Shown: positions 1 through 6,862, numbered from the stretch's first letter. The stretch: DNA of 10,623 nucleotides from Deltaproteobacteria bacterium RIFOXYA12_FULL_61_11 (GCA_001799195.1 MGSU01000115.1:1-10623), one strand, 5' to 3'. Numbers and translations: made by a program. Notes: generated by a model from the letters alone, not told the origin.

Positions 1-444
1 GGCAGGATCACCTGTCACGAGTACGCCACCGGTAGGGTCCTGTGGGCCCGCAACCTCGACGAAGGGAACGGCAACCACCTGGTCACCGACGGCCGGTTGC
101 TCTACACCACCACTCCGGGTTACGGGGTATGGGCCCTGGATTTCCAGACCGGTCAAACGGTCTGGACGACCTGGCAAAAGACGCAACACACGGTCTTCAT
201 TAGCTCGCCCACCCTGCTCGAGAACGCTTTACTGGTCAAGAACAACACCGAACACCTGATCGTCCTCGATCCGAAGACCGGGCAGGAACTGCGCGTCTTC
301 GAGGACGGTGGGTTGTCCATGTCCTCGCCCTCGGTCAGCGAAAGCTATGTGGTGTGGGGCAGCAACGTCTGGCTCGAGGACCAGGTCGGCGACGACGGGC
401 GCAAGATGTTCTACGCCACGCTCAATTACCTTCCCCTGCGCTAG
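1..444 (+). CDS. PQQ-like beta-propeller repeat protein, C-terminal fragment (5' end outside window)
   Basis: Frame 1 is open from the first base to a TAG at 442-444, giving the last 147 residues of a larger protein. The sequence has the rhythm of PQQ-binding-like/WD-like beta-propeller blades: each blade ends in a T-G-x-x-x-W type turn, here ATGRVLW (about residues 10-16), QTGQTVW (about 48-54) and a degenerate KTGQELRVF (about 92-100), alternating with short hydrophobic strands such as LLVKNN and HLIVLDP. Such propellers usually act as secreted or envelope scaffolds, or, with bound PQQ, as dehydrogenases. The fragment shows no metal- or PQQ-ligand signature, so enzymatic activity cannot be claimed. 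The start, any signal peptide and the rest of the propeller lie upstream. The gene converges on proS with only 33 bp between stop codons and no obvious terminator hairpin. An outer-membrane assembly factor or a generic PQQ-repeat protein are both possible. Confidence 0.7.
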   Translation, partial: GRITCHEYATGRVLWARNLDEGNGNHLVTDGRLLYTTTPGYGVWALDFQTGQTVWTTWQKTQHTVFISSPTLLENALLVKNNTEHLIVLDPKTGQELRVFEDGGLSMSSPSVSESYVVWGSNVWLEDQVGDDGRKMFYATLNYLPLR

Positions 445-477
445 ATCCCACCCAGTCCCGAATGCTACAGGATCGAG

Positions 478-1992
478 TCAGTAGGCCCGCGCGAAGATAG
501 CAGTCGGCGCATCCTTGTGCCCGGAGAAAATACAAGCGCCGCGGGGAAAGTCCCCCAGGGGGATACAGCGCACGGTGACGGCCAGGTCGCGGCGCAGCCG
601 TTCCTCGACCGCTCTGTCCTCGGCGTAGTTTGCCAGGACGAAACGTCCCTTCGTGCTTTCCTCGCCCTCTTCGCCCTTGAAGGCCTCGAGCAGCTCGGCC
701 TCGCTGGACACGCGGATCAAGCGGGCCTCGCGATAAGCCGTGGCCCGGGCCAAGAGATTGGCCTGGATTTCTTCAAGGAGGCGCGGCACCTCGGCGAGGA
801 ACTCCGCCCGCTTCAGACTGCGCCGCTCTTTGTGTCCGAGATCGCGGCGGCCGAGGAACACAGCGTCCTGCTCCATGTCGCGGGGACCGATCTCGAGGCG
901 CAGCGGCACTCCCTTCTTGATCCAGGACCAGACCTTGTCCCCGCCTCGCCCCTCGCGGGTGTCGACCTCGACCTGCAAGGGCCGTCCGTCCCACTGCACG
1001 GCGCGCAGTTCCTCGGCCAGGGCCGTGCAATACTCCAGGACCTTCGCCTTGGTCTCCTCCTTGTGGAGCACCGGCAGGATGACGATGTGCGTGGGAGCGA
1101 GGCGCGGGGGCAGCACCAACCCATCATCGTCGGCATGGGTCATGATCATACCCCCGATCAGCCTCGTGGAGACTCCCCACGAGGTCGTCCAGGCCAGGAC
1201 GTGGTTGCCCTGCTGATCCAGGAAGGAGATGTTCGAGGCCGCGGCGAAGTTCTGCCCCAGGAAGTGCGAGGTCCCGGCTTGCAGGGCCTTGCCGTCCTGC
1301 ATCATGCCCTCGATGCAATAGGTAGCCACGGCCCCGGGGAACCGCTCACTGGCGGTCTTCTCGCCTTCGAACACGGGCATGGCAAGATACTCGGTCGCGA
1401 ACCGCCGATACTCCTCCAGCATGCGCAAGGTCTCTTCTCTCGCCTCGGCCTCGGTGGCATGCACGGTATGGCCTTCCTGCCAGAGGAACTCGGAGGTGCG
1501 GAGGAACAGGCGCGGCCGCATCTCCCAGCGCACCACGTTAGCCCATTGATTGATCAACAGGGGTAGGTCACGGTACGATTGGACCCAACGGGAGAACATC
1601 TCACCGATGATCGTCTCGGAGGTCGGCCTCACCACCATGGGTTCCTCAAGGGGCGAAGCCGGAACGAGCTTGCCGGTCGCGTCGACCTCAAGGCGATGAT
1701 GGGTGACCACGGCACACTCCTTGGCGAATCCCTCGACATGGGCGGCCTCCTTCTGCAGGAAGGACAAGGGGATGAAGAGCGGGAAATACGCATTCTTGTG
1801 CCCGGTGGCCTTGAACCTGGCGTCGAGGACGCGCTGGATGTTCTCCCAGAGGGCATAACCCCACGGGCGGATGACCATGCACCCGCGCACTGGGGAGTTC
1901 TCGGCCAATTCGGCGGCGCGGATGACCTGCTGATACCACTCGGGATAGTTCTCGTCCCGGCGGGGACTGATCGCGGTATTCTGATTGCTCAT
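478..1992 (-). CDS. proS: Proline--tRNA ligase, short archaeal/eukaryotic-like type (ProRS type 3)
   Basis: This class II aminoacyl-tRNA synthetase ligates proline to tRNA-Pro in the cytoplasm. The 504-residue product has the expected order: an N-terminal catalytic core with WYQQVIRAAELAE (about 19-31) and RGCMVIRPWGYALWE (37-50), then VRPTSE (121-126). Class II motif 2 is RPRLFLRTSEFLWQEGHT (159-176) and the motif 3 region is SWGVSTRLIGGMIMTHADDDG (271-291). An anticodon-binding domain (about 300-405) and a C-terminal domain ending in the ARAY terminus typical of this type follow. There is no YbaK-like editing insertion, as expected for the short form. I chose ATG at 1992 because GAGG sits 8 nt upstream; an in-frame TTG at 2013 would add seven residues but lies before that site. 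The C-terminal domain keeps only two cysteines (about 476 and 487), so the zinc site of the Thermus-type enzyme looks degenerate. It is the last gene of the hemC-hemL-proS run, 46 nt after hemL. Confidence 0.96.
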   Translation of the reverse strand: MSNQNTAISPRRDENYPEWYQQVIRAAELAENSPVRGCMVIRPWGYALWENIQRVLDARFKATGHKNAYFPLFIPLSFLQKEAAHVEGFAKECAVVTHHRLEVDATGKLVPASPLEEPMVVRPTSETIIGEMFSRWVQSYRDLPLLINQWANVVRWEMRPRLFLRTSEFLWQEGHTVHATEAEAREETLRMLEEYRRFATEYLAMPVFEGEKTASERFPGAVATYCIEGMMQDGKALQAGTSHFLGQNFAAASNISFLDQQGNHVLAWTTSWGVSTRLIGGMIMTHADDDGLVLPPRLAPTHIVILPVLHKEETKAKVLEYCTALAEELRAVQWDGRPLQVEVDTREGRGGDKVWSWIKKGVPLRLEIGPRDMEQDAVFLGRRDLGHKERRSLKRAEFLAEVPRLLEEIQANLLARATAYREARLIRVSSEAELLEAFKGEEGEESTKGRFVLANYAEDRAVEERLRRDLAVTVRCIPLGDFPRGACIFSGHKDAPTAIFARAY

Positions 1993-2038
1993 CGGTAGAT
2001 CCTCAATAGTCAATGGGTTAGGACAGCACGAAGAAAAG

Positions 2039-3328
2039 TCACCCCAGAACCTCGGTCAGGGTTTCCTCGAAAGCCTGGAGGAAGAGACCTACCTCGCTTT
2101 CGCCTTGGGCACAAGAGGCGAAGCAGGCCTCGAAGGCCGAGGGCGGCAGATAGATCCCGCGTTGCAACATGGCCTGGAAATAGCGTTCGTAGGCCCGGGT
2201 GTCGACCTGCGAGAGGTCATTGTTGTCCCGGATCGGCTTGGAGGAGAAGAACACGGTGAACATTGATTCGATAGCATTGATCGTAACTCTGTCTCTCCAA
2301 CCGCGACGCTCGAGGATCTCGGAGAGGCCGTTCCTGAAGGTGAGGCTGTTCTCGGCGAGTCGCGCCTGTTGCTCCGGTCTGATCAGCTTGCGCAGCGTGG
2401 CCAGACCGGCGGCCATCGAAACGGGATTGCCCGAGAGAGTCCCGGCCTGATAGACCCCTCCCAGAGGCGCGAGGTGGTTCATGATCGCGGCCGAGGCACC
2501 GTACGCGCCGACCGGGAACCCGCCCCCGATGATCTTGCCGAGACAGGTGAGGTCCGGTTCGAGGCCGTAATAAGCCTGAGCCCCCCCTGGGGTCAGCCGG
2601 AAACCCGTGATGACCTCGTCGAGGATCAGGAGTATGCCGTGCTTGCGGGTCGCCGCTCGCACCCCTTCGAGATACCCCGGTGCCGGCGGCACCACGCCCA
2701 TGTTCCCGGCCACGGGTTCGAGGATCACCGCGGCGATGTCCGCGCCGCGTTCGTCGAGCAACGCGGTCATGGCCCCGAGCGCGTTGTAGTCGACCACCAG
2801 GGTATCGGCGGCGACCCCGGGACTCACCCCCTTACTGTCCGGAACTCCCAGGGTCAGTCCGCCCGAGCCTGCCTTGATCAAGAAACCGTCCGCGTGCCCG
2901 TGGTAACAACCAGCGCACTTGACCACGAAGCGGCGGCCGGTCACCCCTCGGGCCAGGCGCACCGCGCTCATCGTCGCTTCGGTGCCGGAGCTGACGAAAC
3001 GCAGCCGTTCGATCGAGGGCATCAACGACGTGATCAGCTCGGCCAGCAAAACCTCGAGTTCGCAGGTCGCCCCGAAGCTGGAGGCCAGGCCGACTTGGGC
3101 GCATACCTCGGCCACGACCTCGGGATCGCAATGCCCCAGAATCAGGGGTCCCCAGGACGAGACCATATCGAGGTACCGCCGACCGTCGACGTCGAACAAC
3201 CAAGGGCCTTGCCCTCGTTGAAAGACCACGGGCTCACCGCCGACCGCTTTGAAGGCCCTCACCGGTGAGTTCACTCCGCCGACCAAAACCTTCCTGGCCC
3301 TCTCCATGATGGCCCGAGAGTGTTGCAT
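2039..3328 (-). CDS. hemL: Glutamate-1-semialdehyde 2,1-aminomutase
   Basis: HemL is a cytoplasmic PLP-dependent enzyme that converts glutamate-1-semialdehyde to 5-aminolevulinate, the second step of the C5 pathway to heme and other tetrapyrroles. The 429-residue length matches the family. Visible hallmarks are GGVNSPVRAF near the N-terminus (17-26), SSGTEATMSAVRLAR (113-127) contacting the cofactor phosphate, CYHGHAD (141-147), LDEVITGFR (236-244) with the cofactor-contacting Asp, and the Schiff-base lysine in CLGKIIGGGFPVGAYG, Lys265. TLSGNP follows. I chose ATG at 3328 because GGGAG lies about 7 nt upstream and the product then begins exactly where the family does; the same frame is open upstream to about 3655 only because it overlaps hemC. 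The gap to hemC is 23 nt, so cotranscription is very likely. The usual S-x-AH motif near the C-terminus reads SCAQ, a small deviation. Close class-III aminotransferases are the alternative, but the motifs strongly favour HemL. Confidence 0.97.
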   Translation of the reverse strand: MQHSRAIMERARKVLVGGVNSPVRAFKAVGGEPVVFQRGQGPWLFDVDGRRYLDMVSSWGPLILGHCDPEVVAEVCAQVGLASSFGATCELEVLLAELITSLMPSIERLRFVSSGTEATMSAVRLARGVTGRRFVVKCAGCYHGHADGFLIKAGSGGLTLGVPDSKGVSPGVAADTLVVDYNALGAMTALLDERGADIAAVILEPVAGNMGVVPPAPGYLEGVRAATRKHGILLILDEVITGFRLTPGGAQAYYGLEPDLTCLGKIIGGGFPVGAYGASAAIMNHLAPLGGVYQAGTLSGNPVSMAAGLATLRKLIRPEQQARLAENSLTFRNGLSEILERRGWRDRVTINAIESMFTVFFSSKPIRDNNDLSQVDTRAYERYFQAMLQRGIYLPPSAFEACFASCAQGESEVGLFLQAFEETLTEVLG

Positions 3329-3351
3329 GGCTGATCTCCCTTTGGTAGCAA

Positions 3352-4278
3352 TCAGTTGTCGGTACCAACTGGTCCCGCGGCACGGAGCAGTTCGCGAGCG
3401 CCGCGTTCGAGCGCCAGCTCGGCCACCCGCCGTCCCAGGAGTGCGGCATCCGCGCGAGGCCCGAAGGACTCGACGTCTAAACGCCGCCGGGAAACGAGTT
3501 CGAAGAGCGCGCCGCGCAACCACAACCGGCCATCGTCCTGCAACGCGGCATAGACCGCGACCGGGGTATGGCAATCGCAGTCCAGCTCGCGCAAGAACGC
3601 CCGTTCGGCGCGCACCTCGTCCCAGCACCGAGCATCGGTGAGGGACGCGACCCACCTGGCCATCTCCTGGTCCTCACTCCTGATTTCCAGACCGATGGCT
3701 GCCTGGCCGCCGGCGGGCAAGCATTCGGAGCAATCGAGCAAACGGGTGATACGACCGGCCTTGCCGAGCCGCCGCAGACCGGCCGCGGCCAGCACCACGG
3801 CGTCGTAGTCGCCCTGGTCGAGCCTGCGCAGGCGGGTATCCACGTTGCCGCGCAAGGGTAGTATGTCGCAAGCCGGGAACAGCTCCCGCAACTGGGCCTC
3901 GCGCCGTAAGCTGCCGGTACCGATGCGCCCTCCGTCGAGCAACCTAGCGGCATCATCACCCGGACGCAGGACGAGGGCATCGCGGACTTCCTCACGCGGC
4001 AACACGCCACAGAGGGTCAATCCGGGCGGCTGGGTATGGGGAACGTCTTTCAGGCTGTGGACCGCGAGGTCGATGCGTCGCTCGGTCAAGGCCTGCTCGA
4101 TCTCTTTGACGAACAACCCCTTGCCGCCTATCGTCACCAAGGGCCGATCGGTCACGAGATCGCCGGTGGTCTTGATGATCTCGACCTCGACGGTCGCCCC
4201 CCGGGCCTCCAACAACGAACGGACCGTGGCGGTCTGGGCCAATGCCAATGCGCTGCCGCGAGTTCCGATACGCACCAC
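3352..4278 (-). CDS. hemC: Porphobilinogen deaminase (hydroxymethylbilane synthase)
   Basis: HemC polymerises four porphobilinogen molecules into hydroxymethylbilane on a covalent dipyrromethane cofactor, two enzymatic steps below HemL. The 308-residue product has RIGTRGSALALAQ at the N-terminus, KTTGD (36-40), GKGLFVKEIE (52-61), the catalytic Asp in HSLKDVP (about Asp78), GTGSLRREAQL (120-130), and LRGNVDTRL (142-150) with the substrate-binding arginines. The cofactor-binding Cys lies in DCDCHTPVAVY; alignment with the enterobacterial GGCQVPI motif points to Cys236. No ATG fits the N-terminus. Three consecutive GTG codons (4281-4273) follow GAGAGG, and the middle one (4278) has the best spacing, 6 nt; 4275 is nearly as good. 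It is the first gene of the hemC-hemL-proS operon. hemD and hemB are not beside it, so they must lie elsewhere. A weak promoter candidate lies upstream. Confidence 0.95.
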   Translation of the reverse strand: MVRIGTRGSALALAQTATVRSLLEARGATVEVEIIKTTGDLVTDRPLVTIGGKGLFVKEIEQALTERRIDLAVHSLKDVPHTQPPGLTLCGVLPREEVRDALVLRPGDDAARLLDGGRIGTGSLRREAQLRELFPACDILPLRGNVDTRLRRLDQGDYDAVVLAAAGLRRLGKAGRITRLLDCSECLPAGGQAAIGLEIRSEDQEMARWVASLTDARCWDEVRAERAFLRELDCDCHTPVAVYAALQDDGRLWLRGALFELVSRRRLDVESFGPRADAALLGRRVAELALERGARELLRAAGPVGTDN

Positions 4279-4316
4279 CACCGTCCTCTCGCTCCTCACC
4301 ACCCAAATGACTGCTC

Positions 4317-4345
4317 GTGATACTGAATACGGTTGGGAAATGCAA
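4317..4345 (-). promoter_or_regulatory. Weak candidate promoter for hemC-hemL-proS
   Basis: On the minus strand TTGCAT (4345-4340) is followed after 17 nt by TATCAC (4322-4317), each matching four of six sigma70 consensus positions. It would give a leader of roughly 30 nt before the hemC GTG. The match is modest and the operon could equally be driven by readthrough from hicBA. I mark it because no better candidate is visible in the 142 nt between hicA and hemC. Confidence 0.25.
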
Positions 4346-4420
4346 TGATGAGCATGATCACCAAGACCCGCATTCCTCGAAATCTGTAGCCCCACGATGG
4401 CGATCTGCTACACGCCTATC

Positions 4421-4633
4421 TCATGCTTGTTCAAAAGTTGCCCACAATATCCCCAATTGTTTGAGTGCAGCCTTGACCGTTCCGCACTTGAGATCTCGTT
4501 TACCCCAATCGGGAAGAACCGTAGCCCTCTGCGTCGAGGGATTGTACCACTTCCGATGTGAGCCCCCGCCGGTTCTCGGCAATTCTTGGCAACCCAAGGC
4601 AACCAGTTTGTGTTTGACCTCGCGATACCTCAT
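4421..4633 (-). CDS. hicA: HicA-family mRNA interferase toxin
   Basis: HicA toxins are small double-stranded-RNA-binding-fold proteins that cleave mRNA and tmRNA when not bound by HicB. The 70-residue product carries the whole family signature: an N-terminal MRYREVKHKLVALGCQEL helix region, the catalytic histidine in the loop GGGSHRKWYNP (His26), a central strand RATVLPDWG, and a C-terminal KCGTVKAALKQLGI helix. Length is normal and no catalytic residue is missing, so it looks intact. I chose ATG at 4633 because it overlaps the hicB TGA by four bases (ATGA), giving translational coupling to the antitoxin; an upstream in-frame start at 4660 would lie inside hicB. The gene order is antitoxin first, the reverse of the classic hicA-hicB arrangement. 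Downstream lies hemC on the same strand, with no convincing terminator between. Confidence 0.9.
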   Translation of the reverse strand: MRYREVKHKLVALGCQELPRTGGGSHRKWYNPSTQRATVLPDWGKRDLKCGTVKAALKQLGILWATFEQA

Positions 4634-4875
4634 GAGGTGGCGACAACGGTCTCGAACCACAGTGGAGCTGGTGCAGCGGGGAGCTGGATCGAACTCGGCA
4701 AGGGACGACCGAGCTCGCGATACAGCTCGAGGGTCGCTTCAAGCGCATCCCGGGTGTTGGCCAGCGCCTCTTCGACAGTGTCGCCCTCGGTGAGAAGTTC
4801 GGGGAGCAGAGGCGAGGTCACGGTGAACCCGCCCTCGGGTTGAGGCGTGAGGATCAAGGGTAGTTTGAACAGCAT
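4630..4875 (-). CDS. hicB: HicB-family antitoxin, short form without DNA-binding domain
   Basis: HicB neutralises HicA by direct binding through a partial RNase H-like fold. The 81-residue product shows that fold: MLFKLPLILTPQPEGGFTV (strands 1-2), SPLLPELLTEGDT (20-32, corresponding to the usual PDLPG-TQGDT segment), then the amphipathic helix VEEALANTRDALEATLELYRE. About 20 Pro/Ala-rich residues follow with no ribbon-helix-helix or HTH domain, so autoregulation by HicB binding its own promoter is not evident. I chose ATG at 4875 because GGAG sits 8 nt upstream and the fold begins there; the frame is open upstream to 5175 but that extension has no family resemblance and would cross the divergent promoter region. 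The gene overlaps hicA by 4 nt. The surrounding sequence is visibly richer in A/T than its neighbours, consistent with acquisition by transfer. Confidence 0.88.
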   Translation of the reverse strand: MLFKLPLILTPQPEGGFTVTSPLLPELLTEGDTVEEALANTRDALEATLELYRELGRPLPSSIQLPAAPAPLWFETVVATS

Positions 4876-5118
4876 GGGACACACTCCAGATGGTCGATCG
4901 TTCTTCGAGTGAGCTTCATATACGCTCGTCCCAACCGAGACGGGCAATGCCTGTACTGTACCACAACACAAGGTCGTCGGTGGGAGGAGGAGAGGATACT
5001 CCAAAGTGGTTTTTAAAGTCATGCACAACTTCCTCACTCGCCCGGTGGAAGCGTAGTTGTGATTCTCTGTGATTATGGGATCATACGGCAGGGCACCAGA
5101 CGCGAACGAGGGCGGATC
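4876..5118. promoter_or_regulatory. Divergent intergenic region between hicBA and the PL1-like lipoprotein
   Basis: These 243 bp must hold the start signals for hicBA leftward and the lipoprotein gene rightward. I see no strong promoter. Leftward, TTGCCC followed after 18-19 nt by TATATG is a marginal candidate. Rightward, TTGTGA near 5057-5062 precedes ATCATA/TCATAC after 17-18 nt, also marginal. A direct repeat of TGTGATT occurs at 5058-5064 and 5068-5074, exactly 10 bp apart. A G/A-rich run (gggaggaggagagg) lies near 4982-4995. No small gene is supported here. Confidence 0.35.
5108..5112 (+). promoter_or_regulatory. Ribosome binding site deciding a GTG start
   Basis: GAGGG lies 6 nt before GTG 5119, whereas the first good ATG (5155) has only GGA two bases upstream. 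This favours the GTG start for the lipoprotein gene despite the longer signal-peptide n-region it gives. Confidence 0.5.
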
Positions 5119-6831
5119 GTGACATTGCAACGGGTTTCCTCTTGTTTCCGGAACATGAGAGCTTGCACCATACACCTAGCGGCCCGCGCACTCCCGGGTC
5201 TGGGCTTCTCCGGTCTCTTCTTGATCGTGGTCCTCGGTGGAGCGTGCGAGGACCAAACGGTGATTACCGGCACTGACAACCCGAACCCGACCGGACCGAT
5301 GCAACCGTCGATCGGAACCTCCGAACCTTCAAAGAACCCGACCCTCACCGATCCGGCACAGCCAACAACAGAACCGACAGTCGAACGCCCTGGAGAAGCA
5401 GGGTTTCCGGCTTCTCCCACGCCCCAACTGCACGATCCTACTACCGATCAAATAGTTGCACCTGATCCCACCATCGGGGAGGACGATCCTCCTGACCTTC
5501 CTCCGGATCCGGTTTCGCCACCGCCCGAGACTCCAACAACCGAGCCCCCAACCCCTCCGATCCCTCCTCCGACCGGCACCTTTGACCCCACCTTGAAGGT
5601 CGAAGGCTTCGGAAGCGCCACGGTGGGCGGCCGCGGGGGAAAGGTCTTCCTCGTCACCACTCTCGAGGACAGCGGAGAAGGTTCGTTGCGGACCTGCGTA
5701 GAGGCGAGCGGTCCCCGCTACTGCCTCTTCAGGACCGGTGGCACAATCGTCCTCCAGAAAAGACTATCGATCGAGGACCCCTTCATCACCATCGCCGGAC
5801 AGACGGCCCCCGGCGGCGGGATAACGCTCCGCACCGCCAACGGAGGTGATACTCTCGCGATTATGACCTCGGAAGTCATCCTTTCCTACCTGACGCTCCG
5901 GCCCGGGCCAGGGGGAGAGAATCACGGCGCCGAGCTCTGCCGCAACAAGAACCTCCTGAACAACCTCGTGCTGGACCATCTCTCCCTCTCCTGGGGCACG
6001 GACGAAGTCCTCGAGACCTGGTACGCGGTGGAGCACGTCACCATCCAGTGGTCGCTCATCGCCGAGGCCCTGGATTGCTCGACCCACCCGAAGGGCTGCC
6101 ACTCGAAAGGAGTCATGCTCGGGGGTCCGCGCAAAGGAGAAGACTCGGAGGAACCGGGTGGCAAGCTGATCAGCTTCCACCACAACCTCATGGCGCACAA
6201 CGGCGAGCGAAACCCCCTCGTGAAGACGGCCGGGCTCGCGACCGTCATCAACAACGTGGTGTACAACCCCTATTGGACCTTCAGCCACGTGGACATGGAA
6301 CACCAACTCGTGCCGGTGCTGGCCAACTACCTCGGCAACGTCTTCATCGAAGGTCCCGACTCCGAGGGTGGGAAATACGGCATCCACATTTGCAACAAGA
6401 CTCCGCTCGGCGCCGAGATCTATCAGACCGACAACCTGCTCCTGCGCAAGAAAGGGACTACCCTGACCGGGCAGGACGTGGTCGATCCCGATGCCCGGCC
6501 CTACCTCGTCGCGACCCCGCATCCAGGCGACTCGACCACCGTCGATGCCGCGAACGCCACGCTCGAGCTCGTGGCAAGGGAAGCAGGTAACAGCGCAGCC
6601 CTGGCCTGCGATGGGACGTGGTACCAGCGCCGGGATGCCATCGATACCCGAATCGTCGAGAGCGTCACCTCCCGGAGCGGAGCCATCATCGACGATCCCT
6701 CGGACGTTGGGGGCTGGCTGGCCGTCGATCCTGGCACCCCGTGCCCTGACGAGGACGCCGACGGCCTGCCCGACGCCTACGAGGCCCTGCACGGCCAAGC
6801 CAAGCTTGAGGAGTATCTCGCGGGAAAGTAA
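5119..6831 (+). CDS. Predicted lipoprotein with Pro/Thr/Asp-rich linker and pectate lyase-like (PL1 family) beta-helix
   Basis: The 570-residue product begins with an n-region, a hydrophobic stretch GFSGLFLIVVLGGAC (29-43) and a candidate lipobox cysteine at 43. The lipobox LGGAC is imperfect, so plain secretion remains possible. Residues 45-157 form a disordered linker rich in Pro, Thr, Asp and Glu (runs such as PPPETPTTEPPTPPIPPP). From about 160 comes a right-handed beta-helix of polysaccharide lyase family 1 type: EGFGSATVGGRGGKVFLVTTL, DSGEGSLR, the family marker ITIAGQTAPGGGI (223-235), LDHLSLSWGTDEVLETW (285-301), and HHNLMAHNGERNPLV (354-368) with the RNP motif. Such enzymes cleave pectate-type uronans by beta-elimination with Ca2+, but homologues on other glycans are common, so the substrate is open. 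The tail DEDADGLPDAYEALHG (544-559) is an Asp-rich, probably Ca2+-binding motif; the usual segment between it and the EEYL end looks shortened. GTG 5119 is preferred over ATG 5155 on its RBS. Confidence 0.82.
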   Translation: MTLQRVSSCFRNMRACTIHLAARALPGLGFSGLFLIVVLGGACEDQTVITGTDNPNPTGPMQPSIGTSEPSKNPTLTDPAQPTTEPTVERPGEAGFPASPTPQLHDPTTDQIVAPDPTIGEDDPPDLPPDPVSPPPETPTTEPPTPPIPPPTGTFDPTLKVEGFGSATVGGRGGKVFLVTTLEDSGEGSLRTCVEASGPRYCLFRTGGTIVLQKRLSIEDPFITIAGQTAPGGGITLRTANGGDTLAIMTSEVILSYLTLRPGPGGENHGAELCRNKNLLNNLVLDHLSLSWGTDEVLETWYAVEHVTIQWSLIAEALDCSTHPKGCHSKGVMLGGPRKGEDSEEPGGKLISFHHNLMAHNGERNPLVKTAGLATVINNVVYNPYWTFSHVDMEHQLVPVLANYLGNVFIEGPDSEGGKYGIHICNKTPLGAEIYQTDNLLLRKKGTTLTGQDVVDPDARPYLVATPHPGDSTTVDAANATLELVAREAGNSAALACDGTWYQRRDAIDTRIVESVTSRSGAIIDDPSDVGGWLAVDPGTPCPDEDADGLPDAYEALHGQAKLEEYLAGK

Positions 6832-6862
6832 AGTGAATACCGGTAGAGAATGGACTTCCCCC

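Noticed and set aside
517-1566. 349-codon open frame on the + strand opposite proS
   Set aside because: It is antisense to a clear ProRS; its composition is the low-complexity Gly/His/Leu mix expected of a GC-rich shadow frame and it has no family motif.
2369-3268. 299-codon open frame on the + strand opposite hemL
   Set aside because: It lies wholly inside the confident hemL gene, is Arg/His/Gly-rich and shows no recognisable domain.
3329-3655. 109-residue N-terminal extension of HemL overlapping hemC
   Set aside because: HemL proteins start where ATG 3328 places them and a good ribosome binding site is directly upstream; the extension is an Arg-rich shadow of hemC.
4385-4412. Hairpin downstream of hicA as an intrinsic terminator
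   Set aside because: The stem TGTAGC/GCTACA is only 6 bp with a 16-nt loop and is followed by a poor T-run (GATTTCG), so I do not call it a terminator.
4876-5175. N-terminal extension of hicB to an upstream start at 5175
   Set aside because: The added 100 residues resemble no HicB, would overlap the divergent lipoprotein gene start, and a good RBS precedes ATG 4875.
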